Source of the DNA: Belnapia rosea
Lineage (GTDB): Bacteria > Pseudomonadota > Alphaproteobacteria > Acetobacterales > Acetobacteraceae
Assembly: GCF_900101615.1 (NCBI RefSeq)
Contig: NZ_FMZX01000005.1
Location: 1-64,000, forward strand
Direction: 5' to 3'
Length of the DNA stretch: 64,000 nt
Shown: positions 20,385 to 29,877 of the stretch, in pieces
How the letters are laid out: each line of letters begins with the position of its first letter
How positions within the stretch are numbered: the first letter of the stretch is position 1
Position numbers and translations under genes: made by a program
Notes under the pieces: generated by a model
Told to the model about the DNA's origin: nothing
The model's input: the letters and a program-made list of their open reading frames with translations, nothing else
Databases searched by the model: none

Positions 20385-20789
20385 TCACCCCTGCAGGGAC
20401 AGGCCGAGCAACAGGTAGAGCCGCGCCGCGGGGGGCCAGGCCTCGACGATCGGCGCCTGCCACAGCAGCAGCGCGGCGACGAAGCCGAGGAGGAGCAGGC
20501 CGGAGGCGGTCCAGGCGGCGGCCAGCGCCAGCCCGCCACGGTGCGGGACCATGGCCGATAGCGGCGGGGCAATCGGTTGCGGCGGGCGGGGCGCGATGGG
20601 AATCGGTGGCGGGGCCGGCTCGGCCCGGCCCGAGGGGGCAGCCGGGGCGGGCGGCTCGGGCACGGGCTCGGCGGCGGCGCCCTCGCGCCATTCGTGGCGG
20701 CATTTCACGCAGCGCAGCAGGCGTCCGGCCCCGATCAGCGTGTCGGGGACCTCATAGGCGGCCTGGCATTGCGGGCACTGGATGCGCAT
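20385..20789 (-). CDS. MJ0042-type zinc-ribbon membrane protein
   Basis: A 134-residue protein with an N-terminal zinc ribbon (MRIQCPQCQAAYEVPDTLIG and LRCVKCRHEW), a Pro-rich linker and a C-terminal membrane segment (ALAAAWTASGLLLLGFVAALLL). Alphaproteobacteria often carry this gene divergent from ftsE, as here with a 116-base gap. The ATG at 20789 starts exactly at the zinc ribbon. The function is unknown. Confidence 0.88.
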   Translation of the reverse strand: MRIQCPQCQAAYEVPDTLIGAGRLLRCVKCRHEWREGAAAEPVPEPPAPAAPSGRAEPAPPPIPIAPRPPQPIAPPLSAMVPHRGGLALAAAWTASGLLLLGFVAALLLWQAPIVEAWPPAARLYLLLGLSLQG

Positions 20790-20905
20790 CGATGGCGCAA
20801 TGTGCGGGCCGCGGCCCCGCGCGGCAAGCATCCGCTTGATGGGTCCGGCGTCATGGCTCTGGCGGCCCTTGGCGTGCAGGCCCGCCGGCGGCATTGTCCG
20901 GCCCC

Positions 20906-21584
<679 letters not shown>

Positions 21585-21592
<8 letters not shown>

Positions 21593-22496
21593 GCCGTCCC
21601 GCCTGGCCACCCCGAGGCTGCGGCGGAGCCGGGGGCGCGACCCGCTCGGCCTGCGACGGGCCCTGTCGGACCGGCTGCTGCCGGCGCTGGTCGCGGCGAT
21701 GGCGCTGCTGGCGGCGCTCGCCCTGGCCGGGGCGCGGGGCGCGGCCGAACTGACGGCCCGCTGGGAGGCGGGCGCGGCGGCGGCGATGACGGTGCAGCTG
21801 CCGCCCTCGGCCGCCACGGGCGGGCGGCTGGAGCGGGCGCTGGCGGCGCTCGACGCCATGCCCGAGGTGGCCGAGGCGCGGGTGATGGATGGGGCGCGGA
21901 TGCAGGCGCTGCTGCGGCCCTGGCTGGGCGAGGCGCCGGCCGTCTCCCTCCCCCTGGTGATCGAGTTGCGGCTGGCGGAGCTGCCGGCCTCGCCGGAGGT
22001 GCTGGCGGGGCGGATCGGCGCCGCCGTGCCGGGAGGCACCGTCGAGTCGCACGGCGTCTGGGTGGCGCGGCTGGTGGCGCTGGCGCGGAGCCTGCAGGCG
22101 GTTGCGCTGGCGGCGCTCGTGCTGGTGGCGGGGATCGCCGCCGCGGTGGTTGCCGTGGCGGTGCGGGCGGGGATCGCGGCGCGGCGATCGGCGATCGCCC
22201 TGCTGCACGACCTGGGGGCGACGGATGCGGATATCGCCGGGCGCTTCGGCCAGCGGGCCGGGCTGCTGGTGGGAACCGGGGCGCTGCTGGGCACGCTGCT
22301 GGCGGTGCCGGTGCTGGCGGGCTTCGCCGACCTGGCGGCGCCGCTGCTCGGCAGCCAGCCGGCCCCCTCGCTGGCGGCGCTGCCCTGGGCCAGCCTGCCC
22401 TGGGCGGAACTCGCCCTGCTGCCGCTGCTCGGCGCGGCGCTCGGCTGGGTGACGGCGCAGGTCACCGTGCGGCGCTGGCTGCGGCGGCTGCCGTGA
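21585..22496 (+). CDS. ftsX: Cell division permease-like FtsX
   Basis: A 303-residue inner-membrane partner of FtsE. It has an Arg-rich cytoplasmic N terminus, TM1 (LLPALVAAMALLAALALAG), a periplasmic domain, then three more membrane segments of the FtsX fold. The start ATG at 21585 lies inside the end of ftsE. The stop overlaps the next gene by GTGA, forming a four-gene coupled chain. Confidence 0.92.
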
Positions 22497-23128
22497 GCGA
22501 GGCGCTTCGCCGGCCGCGCTGGCGCCGCCGGCGTCGGCTGCTGGTGCTGGCGCCGGTGCTGAGCTTCGCCCTGCTGCTGCTCGGTTTCGGCTGGTTCCTG
22601 CTGGTGGTGGCGCGCGGGCCGGCCGAGCCGGGGCGGCAGACCGACGGCATCGCGGTACTGACCGGCGGGGCGGAGCGGGTGGAGACCGGGCTGCGCCTGC
22701 TGCGCGAGGGGCGGGCGGAACATCTGCTGGTCTCGGGGGTCCATCCGCAGGTCACGCTGGCCGATGTGGCGCGGCTGGCGGCGATGGAGCCGGAGGCGCT
22801 GGCCGACCGGGTGGCGCTCGGGCCGCGGGCCACGACCACGCGGGGCAATGCGCGGGAAATCGCGGAATGGGCGCGGGCGGCGCAACTCCGCTCGCTTCGG
22901 GTGGTCACGGCGGGGTATCACATGCCACGCGCCCTGCTGGAGCTGCGGCGCAGCCTGCCCGAGATCGAACTGGTGGCGCACCCCGTGGTGCCGGCGCGGC
23001 TGCGCGACCCGGCCGCCGGCGGGCGGGCGCGGACCTGGTCGCTGCTGGCGGGCGAGTATCTGAAATTCCTCGCAGCCTGGGCCGGACTGCCCTACCTGCT
23101 CGGCCTGCCCCTGGACCCGCCCCGATGA
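22493..23128 (+). CDS. YdcF-like DUF218 membrane protein
   Basis: A 211-residue protein with a basic N terminus, one membrane anchor (LLVLAPVLSFALLLLGFGWFL) and a DUF218 domain (DGIAVLTGGAERVETGLRLL, LLVSGVHPQ, TRGNAREIAEWA, VVTAGYHMPRA). Family members include ElyC/SanA, linked to envelope integrity. It starts with GTG overlapping the ftsX stop and ends overlapping plsC by ATGA. Confidence 0.9.
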   Translation: MSEALRRPRWRRRRRLLVLAPVLSFALLLLGFGWFLLVVARGPAEPGRQTDGIAVLTGGAERVETGLRLLREGRAEHLLVSGVHPQVTLADVARLAAMEPEALADRVALGPRATTTRGNAREIAEWARAAQLRSLRVVTAGYHMPRALLELRRSLPEIELVAHPVVPARLRDPAAGGRARTWSLLAGEYLKFLAAWAGLPYLLGLPLDPPR

Positions 23129-23883
23129 TCTGGCTTCGTTCCGTCCTGTTCAATATCGCCTTCTTCACCAGCACGGCGCTGGTGGCCGTGCTGGCGACGC
23201 CCGTGCTGCTGGCGCCGAGCCACTGGACCATGCCGCCGATCCGCTTCTGGGCCTGGCTGGTGGTGCAGGAGCTGCGCTTCATCTGCGGCATCCGCCTGCA
23301 GGTGACGGGGCAGGAGCACCTGCCGCAATCCGGCCCGGCGCTGATCGCCGCCAAGCACCAGTCGGCGCTCGATACCATCATCTGGCTGCTGCTGGTGCCG
23401 CGCTGCTGCTATGTGCTGAAGCAGGAATTGCTGCGCATCCCCTTCTACGGCTTCCTGGTCGCCAAGGCGGGGATGATCTCGGTGGACCGCGCGGCCGGCG
23501 GGGCGGCGATGCGGCACCTGCTGAAGGCGGGCAAGGAGGCGGCGGCGGCGGGGCGGCAGCTGGTGATCTTCCCCGAGGGCACGCGCGTCGCGCCGGGACA
23601 GCACAGCCCCTACCAGCCGGGGATCGCGGCCCTGGCCTCGGCCACCGGCCTGCCCGTCATCCCCGTGGCGACGGATAGCGGGATGCTCTGGGGGCGGCGG
23701 GCCTTCCTCAAGCGGCCGGGGGTGATCTCGGTCACCGTGCTGCCGCCGCTGCCGGCAGGCCTGCCCCGGCCGGTCCTGATGCAGCAGCTCGAGACGGTGA
23801 TCGAGCGAGAGACCGACCGGCTGATGGCTCGCGGGCTTGTGGATAACTCCGTGGATGAACTGGTGCAGACCGCTGCCCCGTGA
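23125..23883 (+). CDS. plsC: 1-acyl-sn-glycerol-3-phosphate acyltransferase PlsC
   Basis: Membrane-bound enzyme making phosphatidic acid from lysophosphatidic acid. It has 252 residues, an N-terminal membrane segment, the catalytic HX4D (H78, D83 in KHQSALD) and the glycerol-phosphate-binding FPEGTR at 149-154. It is the last gene of ftsE-ftsX-ydcF-plsC, which joins division and phospholipid synthesis. The 3' end contains an exact DnaA-box sequence. Confidence 0.95.
   Translation: MIWLRSVLFNIAFFTSTALVAVLATPVLLAPSHWTMPPIRFWAWLVVQELRFICGIRLQVTGQEHLPQSGPALIAAKHQSALDTIIWLLLVPRCCYVLKQELLRIPFYGFLVAKAGMISVDRAAGGAAMRHLLKAGKEAAAAGRQLVIFPEGTRVAPGQHSPYQPGIAALASATGLPVIPVATDSGMLWGRRAFLKRPGVISVTVLPPLPAGLPRPVLMQQLETVIERETDRLMARGLVDNSVDELVQTAAP
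23838..23846 (-). promoter_or_regulatory. Exact DnaA-box match (TTATCCACA on minus strand)
   Basis: TGTGGATAA on the plus strand is a perfect match to the high-affinity DnaA box. It lies in the last codons of plsC and 120-170 bases from an AT-rich stretch. Two-mismatch relatives occur nearby at 23851-23859, 23952-23960 and 24085-24093. A single 9-mer can occur by chance; the clustering is what makes it worth noting. Confidence 0.4.
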
Positions 23884-24168
23884 GGCAAGCAAGGCATCGC
23901 AAGCTGCTGCCAGGGCGCGCTTTTCCCCGGCCCGACGCCTTTCCGCGCCATTCATCCACCGCGGATTGCACAGGCTAAGTTACTGATTTTTCGATGTAAT
24001 ATCGTGAATAGTCACAGGCCCTCCCCTGGCCTGGGGACGCGCCGCAGCATTGATTCGGGCCTAAATTGAACAGCTTGGCCGGATTGTGGACGATTTACGG
24101 ATGTGACTCGGGGGCCGTTTAAGACAATCTGCCGCTCGGTACGGTGGCAGACATGGCGCCCAACCCCG
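23884..24168. other. AT-rich convergent intergenic region
   Basis: Gap of 285 bases between convergent plsC and chaC. The stretch around 23970-24020 and parts of 24050-24115 are far richer in A and T than anything else in the window. I see no tRNA, no convincing reading frame and no strong terminator; there is only a weak 5-bp TCCCC/GGGGA hairpin at 24022-24037. It could be an origin-like unwinding element, a small RNA locus or simply unconstrained DNA. Confidence 0.5.
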
Positions 24169-24726
24169 TCAGACCGTCTCCGAAGCTGGTGGGAGCAGGG
24201 CCGCGATCCGGTCGAGCGCGGCGTCGCGGATGCCGAGGGCGCGCAGGTGCTGCACGGTGTTCATGAGGTAGTCCCGATTCGCCCCCGCCTGGCCGACCCC
24301 GCGGGCGATGGTGGCGGCGGCGACCTCCGCCTCCGGCCGGCAATAGGCGCCGTGGCGGCGATCCGCCACATAGGTCACGGCATGGACCATGCGCCCGCTG
24401 TCCAGCAGCCGGACCGGCAGGCGACGGCGGGTATAGACCGCCTCGCCCGCCAGGTTCTCCCTCGCATCGAGATAGGCAAGCACAGCCTCCGCCTGGCCGG
24501 CCGCGACGCGGAAGGCGACCCCGCGGCAGGCGCCGCCCCGGTCGAGGCCGAGGACCAGGCCGGGCACCTCCGCCGTGCCGCGGTAATGCCGGCTGGTGAG
24601 GCAGAAGCGACGGTGGAAGCCACGCAGCAGGGCCGGGTGCATGCCCTCATGGGTGAAGCCGGGGCGCCAGATCAGCGAGCCATAGGCAAAGACGTAGAGC
24701 GGCGGTTCGGGGAGGGTATCGGGCAT
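24169..24726 (-). CDS. ChaC-type gamma-glutamylcyclotransferase
   Basis: A 185-residue cytoplasmic enzyme that cleaves the gamma-glutamyl bond of glutathione to give 5-oxoproline and Cys-Gly. It has the substrate-binding YGSLIW at 15-20, the CRGVAFRV segment, and YLDAREN, where the family places its catalytic glutamate. Start ATG at 24726. It is divergent from the DUF2125 gene by about 60 bases. Confidence 0.92.
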   Translation of the reverse strand: MPDTLPEPPLYVFAYGSLIWRPGFTHEGMHPALLRGFHRRFCLTSRHYRGTAEVPGLVLGLDRGGACRGVAFRVAAGQAEAVLAYLDARENLAGEAVYTRRRLPVRLLDSGRMVHAVTYVADRRHGAYCRPEAEVAAATIARGVGQAGANRDYLMNTVQHLRALGIRDAALDRIAALLPPASETV

Positions 24727-24787
24727 CGCGGGTCCGGGGCGCGGCCATTCGCGTGCCGTGCGGGGGCGGGATATATCGCCCGGCATC

Positions 24788-25804
24788 ATGCCAGCCAAGC
24801 CGCGCCCTGCCCTTCTCCCCCGCCTCCTTCTCGCTGTGCTGGCCCTGCTGGTCCTGCTCGGGGTGGGCCATGCGCTGCTCTGGCGCTGGATGGCCGGGCA
24901 GGTGGAGGCCAACCTCGCCGCCTGGGAGGCGGCGCGGCGGACCGAAGGCTGGGTGGTGGAGCATGGTGCGCCCGTGCGAGCCGGCTGGCCGCTGGCGGTG
25001 CGGCTGCGTCTGCCGGCGTTCCGGCTGGCGCGGGAGGCGGTGGACTGGCGGGCAGCCTCGATCGAGCTCCGCCTCGCCCTCGCCCGGCCGGGGCGGCTGG
25101 TGGTCGACATGGCAGGCGAGCACCGGCTGCGGCTCGGCCAAGGGGACTGGCCGGTGCAGGCCGGGGCGCTCTCGGCCAGCCTGCCGGTGGAGCGGCGGGC
25201 CCTGCCGAGCGAGGCGACGATCCGGGGCGCGGGGCTGCGGATGGGCGAGATCGGGGTCGCGGCGCTGTGGCTCGACCTCGAAACCCGCGAGGGGGCGCTG
25301 GAGGGCGAGCCGGCGCTCGGCCTGCGTGGCGCGCTGGATGGGGTGGACCTGCCGGTAGCGCTGGCAGCGCTCGGCCCGCGGATCGAGGGGCTGGCGCTGG
25401 ATACGGTACTTACTGGGCCGATGCCGCCGCCGGCCAGCCTTGCGGCGCGTGCCGCCAGCTGGCGGGATGGCGGGGGCACGCTGGCGCTGCGGCGCCTCGA
25501 CCTGCGCTGGGGACCGGTGACGGCGGCGCTCGACGCGACGCTGGCGCTCGACCAGGCGCTGCAACCGATGGGCGCGGGGACGCTGCGGCTTACCGGGGCG
25601 GAGGCGGCGCTCGACGCGCTGGCGGCGGCCGGGATGCTGGCGCCGCGTGGTGCGGCGGGCGCGCGGGTGATGGCCGGGCTGCTCGGGCGGGTGCCGCCCG
25701 AAGGCGGGCCGCCGAGGATCGAGGTACCGCTGACCCTCGACCGGCAGAGGCTGACCCTGGCGGGCCTGCCGCTGGCGCGCATCGAGACCTGGCGCTGGCC
25801 GTGA
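24788..25804 (+). CDS. DUF2125 family exported/membrane protein
   Basis: A 338-residue protein with an N-terminal hydrophobic anchor (LLPRLLLAVLALLVLLGVGHALLW, within 11-40 region) and a long beta-rich periplasmic part typical of DUF2125. The ATG at 24788 places the anchor right after a short basic tail; a GTG at 24758 is possible. Alphaproteobacteria often have it beside a ChaC gene, as here. Unknown function, possibly envelope lipid or barrier related. Confidence 0.8.
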   Translation: MPAKPRPALLPRLLLAVLALLVLLGVGHALLWRWMAGQVEANLAAWEAARRTEGWVVEHGAPVRAGWPLAVRLRLPAFRLAREAVDWRAASIELRLALARPGRLVVDMAGEHRLRLGQGDWPVQAGALSASLPVERRALPSEATIRGAGLRMGEIGVAALWLDLETREGALEGEPALGLRGALDGVDLPVALAALGPRIEGLALDTVLTGPMPPPASLAARAASWRDGGGTLALRRLDLRWGPVTAALDATLALDQALQPMGAGTLRLTGAEAALDALAAAGMLAPRGAAGARVMAGLLGRVPPEGGPPRIEVPLTLDRQRLTLAGLPLARIETWRWP

Positions 25805-25854
25805 GCCGAGATCGGGGCTGGCCAAGCCGGATGGGCCGGGCTAGGGTGCCCTGC

Positions 25855-25936
25855 ATGAGGTTCCGCTTCACCCGTACTGTGCGAATTACCGGCCCGGCTG
25901 CCTGAGCCGCGCCGTGGGTACGGCGCGTCCGCGCCG
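25855..25936 (+). promoter_or_regulatory. Possible leader: 16-codon frame followed by competing hairpins
   Basis: A frame at 25855-25905 would encode 16 residues rich in Arg and Thr. It is followed by two overlapping inverted repeats that exclude each other: CGCCGT/ACGGCG (25910-25925) and CGGCGCG/CGCGCCG (25921-25936). The second is a strong GC hairpin. This resembles an attenuator layout ahead of the ACT-like gene and cydA, but may only be the DUF2125 terminator. No strong ribosome site precedes the short frame. Confidence 0.3.
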
Positions 25937-25985
25937 CCGGGATGTCCCTGCCCACACCCTTCGCCACGGTTCGGAACCTTCTCCC

Positions 25986-26258
25986 ATGTGCAGCTCCTCC
26001 CTTGTCTCCGTTCGATTCCGCGTGCTTGCCGATAGCAGCCCGGGCCTGTTGCCGCGCCTGCTGCAGCCGCTCGCCAAGCGCGACCTCACCGCCGACAGCA
26101 TGACGGCTCAGCGGCAGGGCGAGACCATGGCGGTCGAGCTGGTGCTGGAGGCGATGCCGCAGGAGATGGTGCATCTCGTCGCCGGAAATCTCGGCCAGGT
26201 GATCGGCGTCATGGAGGTGCTGACCGAGGCGGGTGCGGGTTTGCGCCTGGCCGCATGA
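25986..26258 (+). CDS. Small ACT-like domain protein
   Basis: A 90-residue protein with the beta-alpha-beta-beta-alpha-beta pattern of an ACT domain (VSVRFRVLADSSPGLLPRLLQPLAKRDL, then MAVELVLEAM and VIGVMEVLTEAG). It resembles small regulatory subunits such as IlvM, but no synthase gene is near. The ATG at 25986 is chosen; a GTG at 25914 would add 24 unmatched residues. It precedes cydA by 89 bases, so it may sense an amino acid or other ligand for that operon. This is inference. Confidence 0.65.
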   Translation: MCSSSLVSVRFRVLADSSPGLLPRLLQPLAKRDLTADSMTAQRQGETMAVELVLEAMPQEMVHLVAGNLGQVIGVMEVLTEAGAGLRLAA

Positions 26259-26347
26259 GCGTCACTTGAATGCCGCGCTGCAGCGGAGCAAGAACTATGC
26301 AGGCGGCCGGCGCGTAATCCGGCTGACGCCCGGATAGGAACAGGCCG

Positions 26348-27787
26348 ATGCTGTGGGATGCCTTGCCGGATGCGCTGTTGCTGGCGCGAATCCAATTCGC
26401 CTTTACCGTCACGTTCCACTTCCTCTTCCCCGCCTTTACCATCGGGCTCGCCAGCTATCTTGCGGTGCTGGAAGGACTGTGGCTCTGGACGAAGCGCGAG
26501 GCCTATCTCGACATTTTCCGGTACTGGCTGAAGGTCTTTGCCGTGAACTTCGCCATGGGCGTCGTCTCCGGCATCGTGCTGTCCTACCAGTTCGGCACCA
26601 ACTGGTCGGTCTTCGCCGATCGCACAGGGCCGGTGCTCGGCCCGGTGATGGGCTATGAGGTGCTGACGGCCTTCTTCCTCGAGGCGGGCTTCCTCGGCGT
26701 GATGCTCTTCGGCCTCGGCCGGGTCGGGAAGGGGCTGCATTTCGCGGCGACGAGCCTTGTCGCCATCGGCACGCTGATCTCGGGCTTCTGGATCCTCTCG
26801 GCCAATTCCTGGATGCAGACGCCCGCGGGCTACACGATCGGGCCGGATGGGCGCTTCCTGCCGGAGGATTGGTGGGCGATCATCTTCAATCCCTCCTTCC
26901 CCTTCCGCTACCTGCACACCATCACCGGCGCCTACCTGACCACGGCGATGATCGTCGGCGCGGTCGGCGCCTTCCATGTGCTGCGCGACCGGCGCAACGA
27001 GCGGGCGCGGCTGATGTTCTCGATGGCCATGTGGATGGCGGCCGCCGTCGCGCCGGCGCAGGCGGTGTTCGGCGACATGCAGGGCCTCTGGGCGCTGCAC
27101 TACCAGCCGCAGAAGGTGGCGGCGATGGAGGGGCACTGGGAGACGCAGCGTGGCGCCCCGCTCATCCTCTTCGGCATCCCCGACATGGAGCGGGAGGAGA
27201 CGCGGCTGCGGGTTGAGATCCCCTATCTCGGCAGCCTGATCCTGCGGCACAGCCTGGATGGCGAGATCAGGGGGCTGAAGGATTTCCCGCGCGATGCGCG
27301 GCCGACCAACGTGCCGCTGGTCTTCTGGTCCTTCCGCATCATGGTCGGCATCGGCTGCCTGATGATCGCGCTCGGGATGGTCTCGCTCTGGCTGCGCTGG
27401 CGCGGGAGGCTCTACGACACGCCCTGGTTCCAACGCTGGGCGGTGGCGATGGCGCCCTCCGGCCTGATCGCCGTGACCTTCGGCTGGATCACCACCGAGG
27501 CGGGGCGGCAGCCCTATACCGTCTATGGCCTGATGCGGACGGCGGAGAGCGTGAGCCCGATCGCCGCACCGGCCGTGGCGGCCTCGCTGGCGGCCTTCGT
27601 CGTGGTCTACTTCTGCGTCTTCGGCGCGGGCATGTGGTACCTGTTCCGCCTCGTCGGGAACCCGCCACTGCCGCATGAGGAGGGGCCGCGCGAGGATCAG
27701 CCGATCCGCACCGGCGGCATCACCCCGGGGCATCCGGCGCAGCGCCAGGCCCGCCAGGCCGAGAAGCAGGCGGAGAAGGTGTCATGA
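26348..27787 (+). CDS. cydA: Cytochrome bd-type quinol oxidase subunit I
   Basis: Haem-bearing subunit of a terminal oxidase that takes electrons from quinol to oxygen in the inner membrane. It has 479 residues and about nine membrane segments. H24 in VTFHFLFPAF matches the haem-ligand histidine H19 of the E. coli enzyme, and RYLHTITGAY carries the second haem ligand. The quinol loop is short, and the loop motif reads GRQPY rather than GRQPW, as in the cyanide-insensitive (CioA) branch. It overlaps cydB by ATGA. Confidence 0.95.
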   Translation: MLWDALPDALLLARIQFAFTVTFHFLFPAFTIGLASYLAVLEGLWLWTKREAYLDIFRYWLKVFAVNFAMGVVSGIVLSYQFGTNWSVFADRTGPVLGPVMGYEVLTAFFLEAGFLGVMLFGLGRVGKGLHFAATSLVAIGTLISGFWILSANSWMQTPAGYTIGPDGRFLPEDWWAIIFNPSFPFRYLHTITGAYLTTAMIVGAVGAFHVLRDRRNERARLMFSMAMWMAAAVAPAQAVFGDMQGLWALHYQPQKVAAMEGHWETQRGAPLILFGIPDMEREETRLRVEIPYLGSLILRHSLDGEIRGLKDFPRDARPTNVPLVFWSFRIMVGIGCLMIALGMVSLWLRWRGRLYDTPWFQRWAVAMAPSGLIAVTFGWITTEAGRQPYTVYGLMRTAESVSPIAAPAVAASLAAFVVVYFCVFGAGMWYLFRLVGNPPLPHEEGPREDQPIRTGGITPGHPAQRQARQAEKQAEKVS

Positions 27788-28812
27788 GCGCCGAGACCAT
27801 TGCGACGATCTGGGCCTTCCTGATCGCCACCGCCGTCTTCCTCTATGTCTGCATGGACGGATTCGACCTCGGCGTCGGCATCCTCTTCCCCTGGATCACC
27901 GGGCAGGAGGACCGAGACGTCGCGGTCAACAGCATCGCGCCGGTCTGGGACGGGAACGAGACCTGGCTGGTCATGGGCGGGGCGGGGCTCTTCGCCGTCT
28001 TCCCGCTGGCCTATGCGACAATCATGCCGGCGCTCTACATGCCGATCATCCTGATGCTGCTGGCGCTGATCTTCCGCGGCGTCTCCTTCGAGATGCGGTT
28101 CCGCGGGACGACACCGGGGCAGCGGCTCGGCTGGGACCGGGCCTTCTCCTGGGGAAGCTATGCGGCGACCCTCTGCCAGGGCCTGGCACTCGGCGCCTTC
28201 GTGCAGGGCATCGAGGTGGAGGACCGGGCCTATGCCGGCGGCTGGTGGGACTGGCTGACGCCCTTCTCCTGCCTGACCGCCGCGGCGCTGGTGGTGGGCT
28301 ATGGGCTGCTCGGCGCCTGCTGGCTGGTCTGGAAGACCGAGGGCGAGTTGCAGGACCAGGCGCGCGGGCTGGCACGAGGCCTGGGTTGGCTGACGCTTGG
28401 CCTCATCGCGCTGGTGAGCGCGATCATGCCCTTCCTGATGCCGGAATTCCGGGCGCGCTGGTTCGCCTTCCCGGCGATCCTCGCGGCGCTGCCGGTGCCG
28501 GTGCTGGTGGTCTTCCTCGCCTGGCGGATGTTCAAGGCGCTGGACGAGACGGATGGCCATCCCTGGCGGGACGGGCTGCCCTTCCTCTGCGCGATCGGGC
28601 TGTTCTTCCTCGCCTATACCGGACTCGGCATCTCGATGTGGCCGATGATCGTGCCGCCGGAGCTGACCATCTGGGACGCGGCGGCGCCACGGGATTCACA
28701 GCTGTTCCTGCTGGTCGGGGCGGCGGTGCTGATCCCCGTGATCCTGGGCTACACCGGCTATGTGTACTGGCTGTTCCGGGGGAAGGTGAAGCACGGCCAG
28801 GGGTACCACTAG
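27784..28812 (+). CDS. cydB: Cytochrome bd-type quinol oxidase subunit II
   Basis: A 342-residue membrane partner of CydA with about eight segments. Features include the opening MDGFDLGVGILFPW, PVWDGNETWLV and the terminal helix before GYTGYVYWLF. It follows cydA with an ATGA overlap and is followed three bases later by a 33-residue microprotein gene. Confidence 0.95.
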   Translation: MSAETIATIWAFLIATAVFLYVCMDGFDLGVGILFPWITGQEDRDVAVNSIAPVWDGNETWLVMGGAGLFAVFPLAYATIMPALYMPIILMLLALIFRGVSFEMRFRGTTPGQRLGWDRAFSWGSYAATLCQGLALGAFVQGIEVEDRAYAGGWWDWLTPFSCLTAAALVVGYGLLGACWLVWKTEGELQDQARGLARGLGWLTLGLIALVSAIMPFLMPEFRARWFAFPAILAALPVPVLVVFLAWRMFKALDETDGHPWRDGLPFLCAIGLFFLAYTGLGISMWPMIVPPELTIWDAAAPRDSQLFLLVGAAVLIPVILGYTGYVYWLFRGKVKHGQGYH

Positions 28813-28815
28813 GCC

Positions 28816-28917
28816 ATGGCGCGCCGGTGGCTGTGGTTCGTCGGGCTCTGGGCGGCGGGGGTGGTGACGGTCGGCACCATCGCCATGCTGCTCAGGACGC
28901 TGATGAAGGCGCTGTGA
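28816..28917 (+). CDS. DUF2474-like cytochrome bd microprotein
   Basis: A 33-residue single-span protein: a basic tip MARRWLW, then FVGLWAAGVVTVGTIAMLL and a short basic tail. This pattern matches the DUF2474 family encoded after cio-type cydAB operons, and is comparable in role to CydX, which stabilises the haem site. The ATG lies three bases after the cydB stop. The size and exact linkage to cydB support a real gene. Confidence 0.8.
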   Translation: MARRWLWFVGLWAAGVVTVGTIAMLLRTLMKAL

Positions 28918-28938
28918 GGCGAGCCGGCCGCGCACCGG

Positions 28939-28974
28939 TGCCGGCCCCCGAGGCCTGAGGGGCAGCGGCCGGCA
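28939..28974. terminator. Interrupted hairpin between convergent cyd operon and tyrC
   Basis: TGCCGGC (28939-28945) pairs with GCCGGCA (28968-28974), with inner CCCC and GGGG also pairing and a bulge of five bases on one side. It lies between the stops of the microprotein gene and tyrC. No T tract. Confidence 0.4.
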
Positions 28975-28989
28975 GGGTACGGGCGGAGG

Positions 28990-29877
28990 CTAGGCCTGCT
29001 TCCGCTCGATCAGCCCCCGCCGGATGCGCCGGCCGCGGCGGATGCGGTCCTCGATGAAGTCGGACTGCCCCCAGCGCACGGCCCGTGCCAGGGCGTGGCT
29101 GTCCTCGGTGAAGCGGGCCAGCATCTCGAGCAGCGCGTCGCGGTTGTTGAGGAAGATGTCGCGCCACATGTCGACATCCGAGGCGGCGATGCGGGTGAAG
29201 TCGCGGAAGCCGGAGGCGGCGAAGCGCAGCACGGCCTCGCGCGTCTCCTCCGCCAGGTCATCGGCCGTGCCGCAGATGGTGAAGGCGATCAGGTGCGGCA
29301 GGTGGGAGACGATGGCGACGACCTTGTCATGCGTCGCCGCATCCATGCTCTCCACCGTGGATCCGGCACGGCGCCAGAACTCGGCCACCTTGTCCTGCGC
29401 CGCGCGGTCGCCGCCCGGCAGCGGCGTGAGGATGGTGTAGCGGCCCTCGAAGAGCGTGGCGAAGCCGGCATCGGGGCCGGAATGCTCGGTGCCGGCCATC
29501 GGATGGGCGGGGACGAGGTGGACGCCCGGCGGCAGCAGCGGCGCCAGGTCACGGATCACGCTGCCCTTGGTGCTGCCGACATCGGTGAGGATGCAGCCCG
29601 GCGCCAGATGCGGCGCGATCTGCGCCATCACCCCGGCATAGGCGCCGACGGGGACGCAGAGGATGACGCAGTCGGCGCCCTCGACGGCACGGGCGGCGTC
29701 CTCCTCCACCACATCGGCGAAGCCGAGCTCGCGGATGCGGGCCAGCGTCTCCGGCTTGCGGGTATGGGCGACGACGGTCCCGGCGATGTCGCCCCGCTCC
29801 CGCGCCAGCCGGGCGATGGAGCTGCCGATGAGGCCGGCGCCGATGAGGCAGAGGCGCCGGAACAGGGGCCCGCTCAT
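28990..29877 (-). CDS. tyrC: Prephenate/arogenate dehydrogenase
   Basis: NAD(P)-dependent enzyme of tyrosine synthesis. It has 295 residues with the Rossmann motif GAGLIGSS at 13-20, DVGSTKGSV, and [12 protein letters not shown] of the TyrA family. It has no chorismate mutase or ACT domain. It overlaps hisC by ATGA and is last in chorismate mutase-hisC-tyrC. Whether prephenate or arogenate is used cannot be told from the sequence alone. Confidence 0.93.
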   Translation of the reverse strand: MSGPLFRRLCLIGAGLIGSSIARLARERGDIAGTVVAHTRKPETLARIRELGFADVVEEDAARAVEGADCVILCVPVGAYAGVMAQIAPHLAPGCILTDVGSTKGSVIRDLAPLLPPGVHLVPAHPMAGTEHSGPDAGFATLFEGRYTILTPLPGGDRAAQDKVAEFWRRAGSTVESMDAATHDKVVAIVSHLPHLIAFTICGTADDLAEETREAVLRFAASGFRDFTRIAASDVDMWRDIFLNNRDALLEMLARFTEDSHALARAVRWGQSDFIEDRIRRGRRIRRGLIERKQA

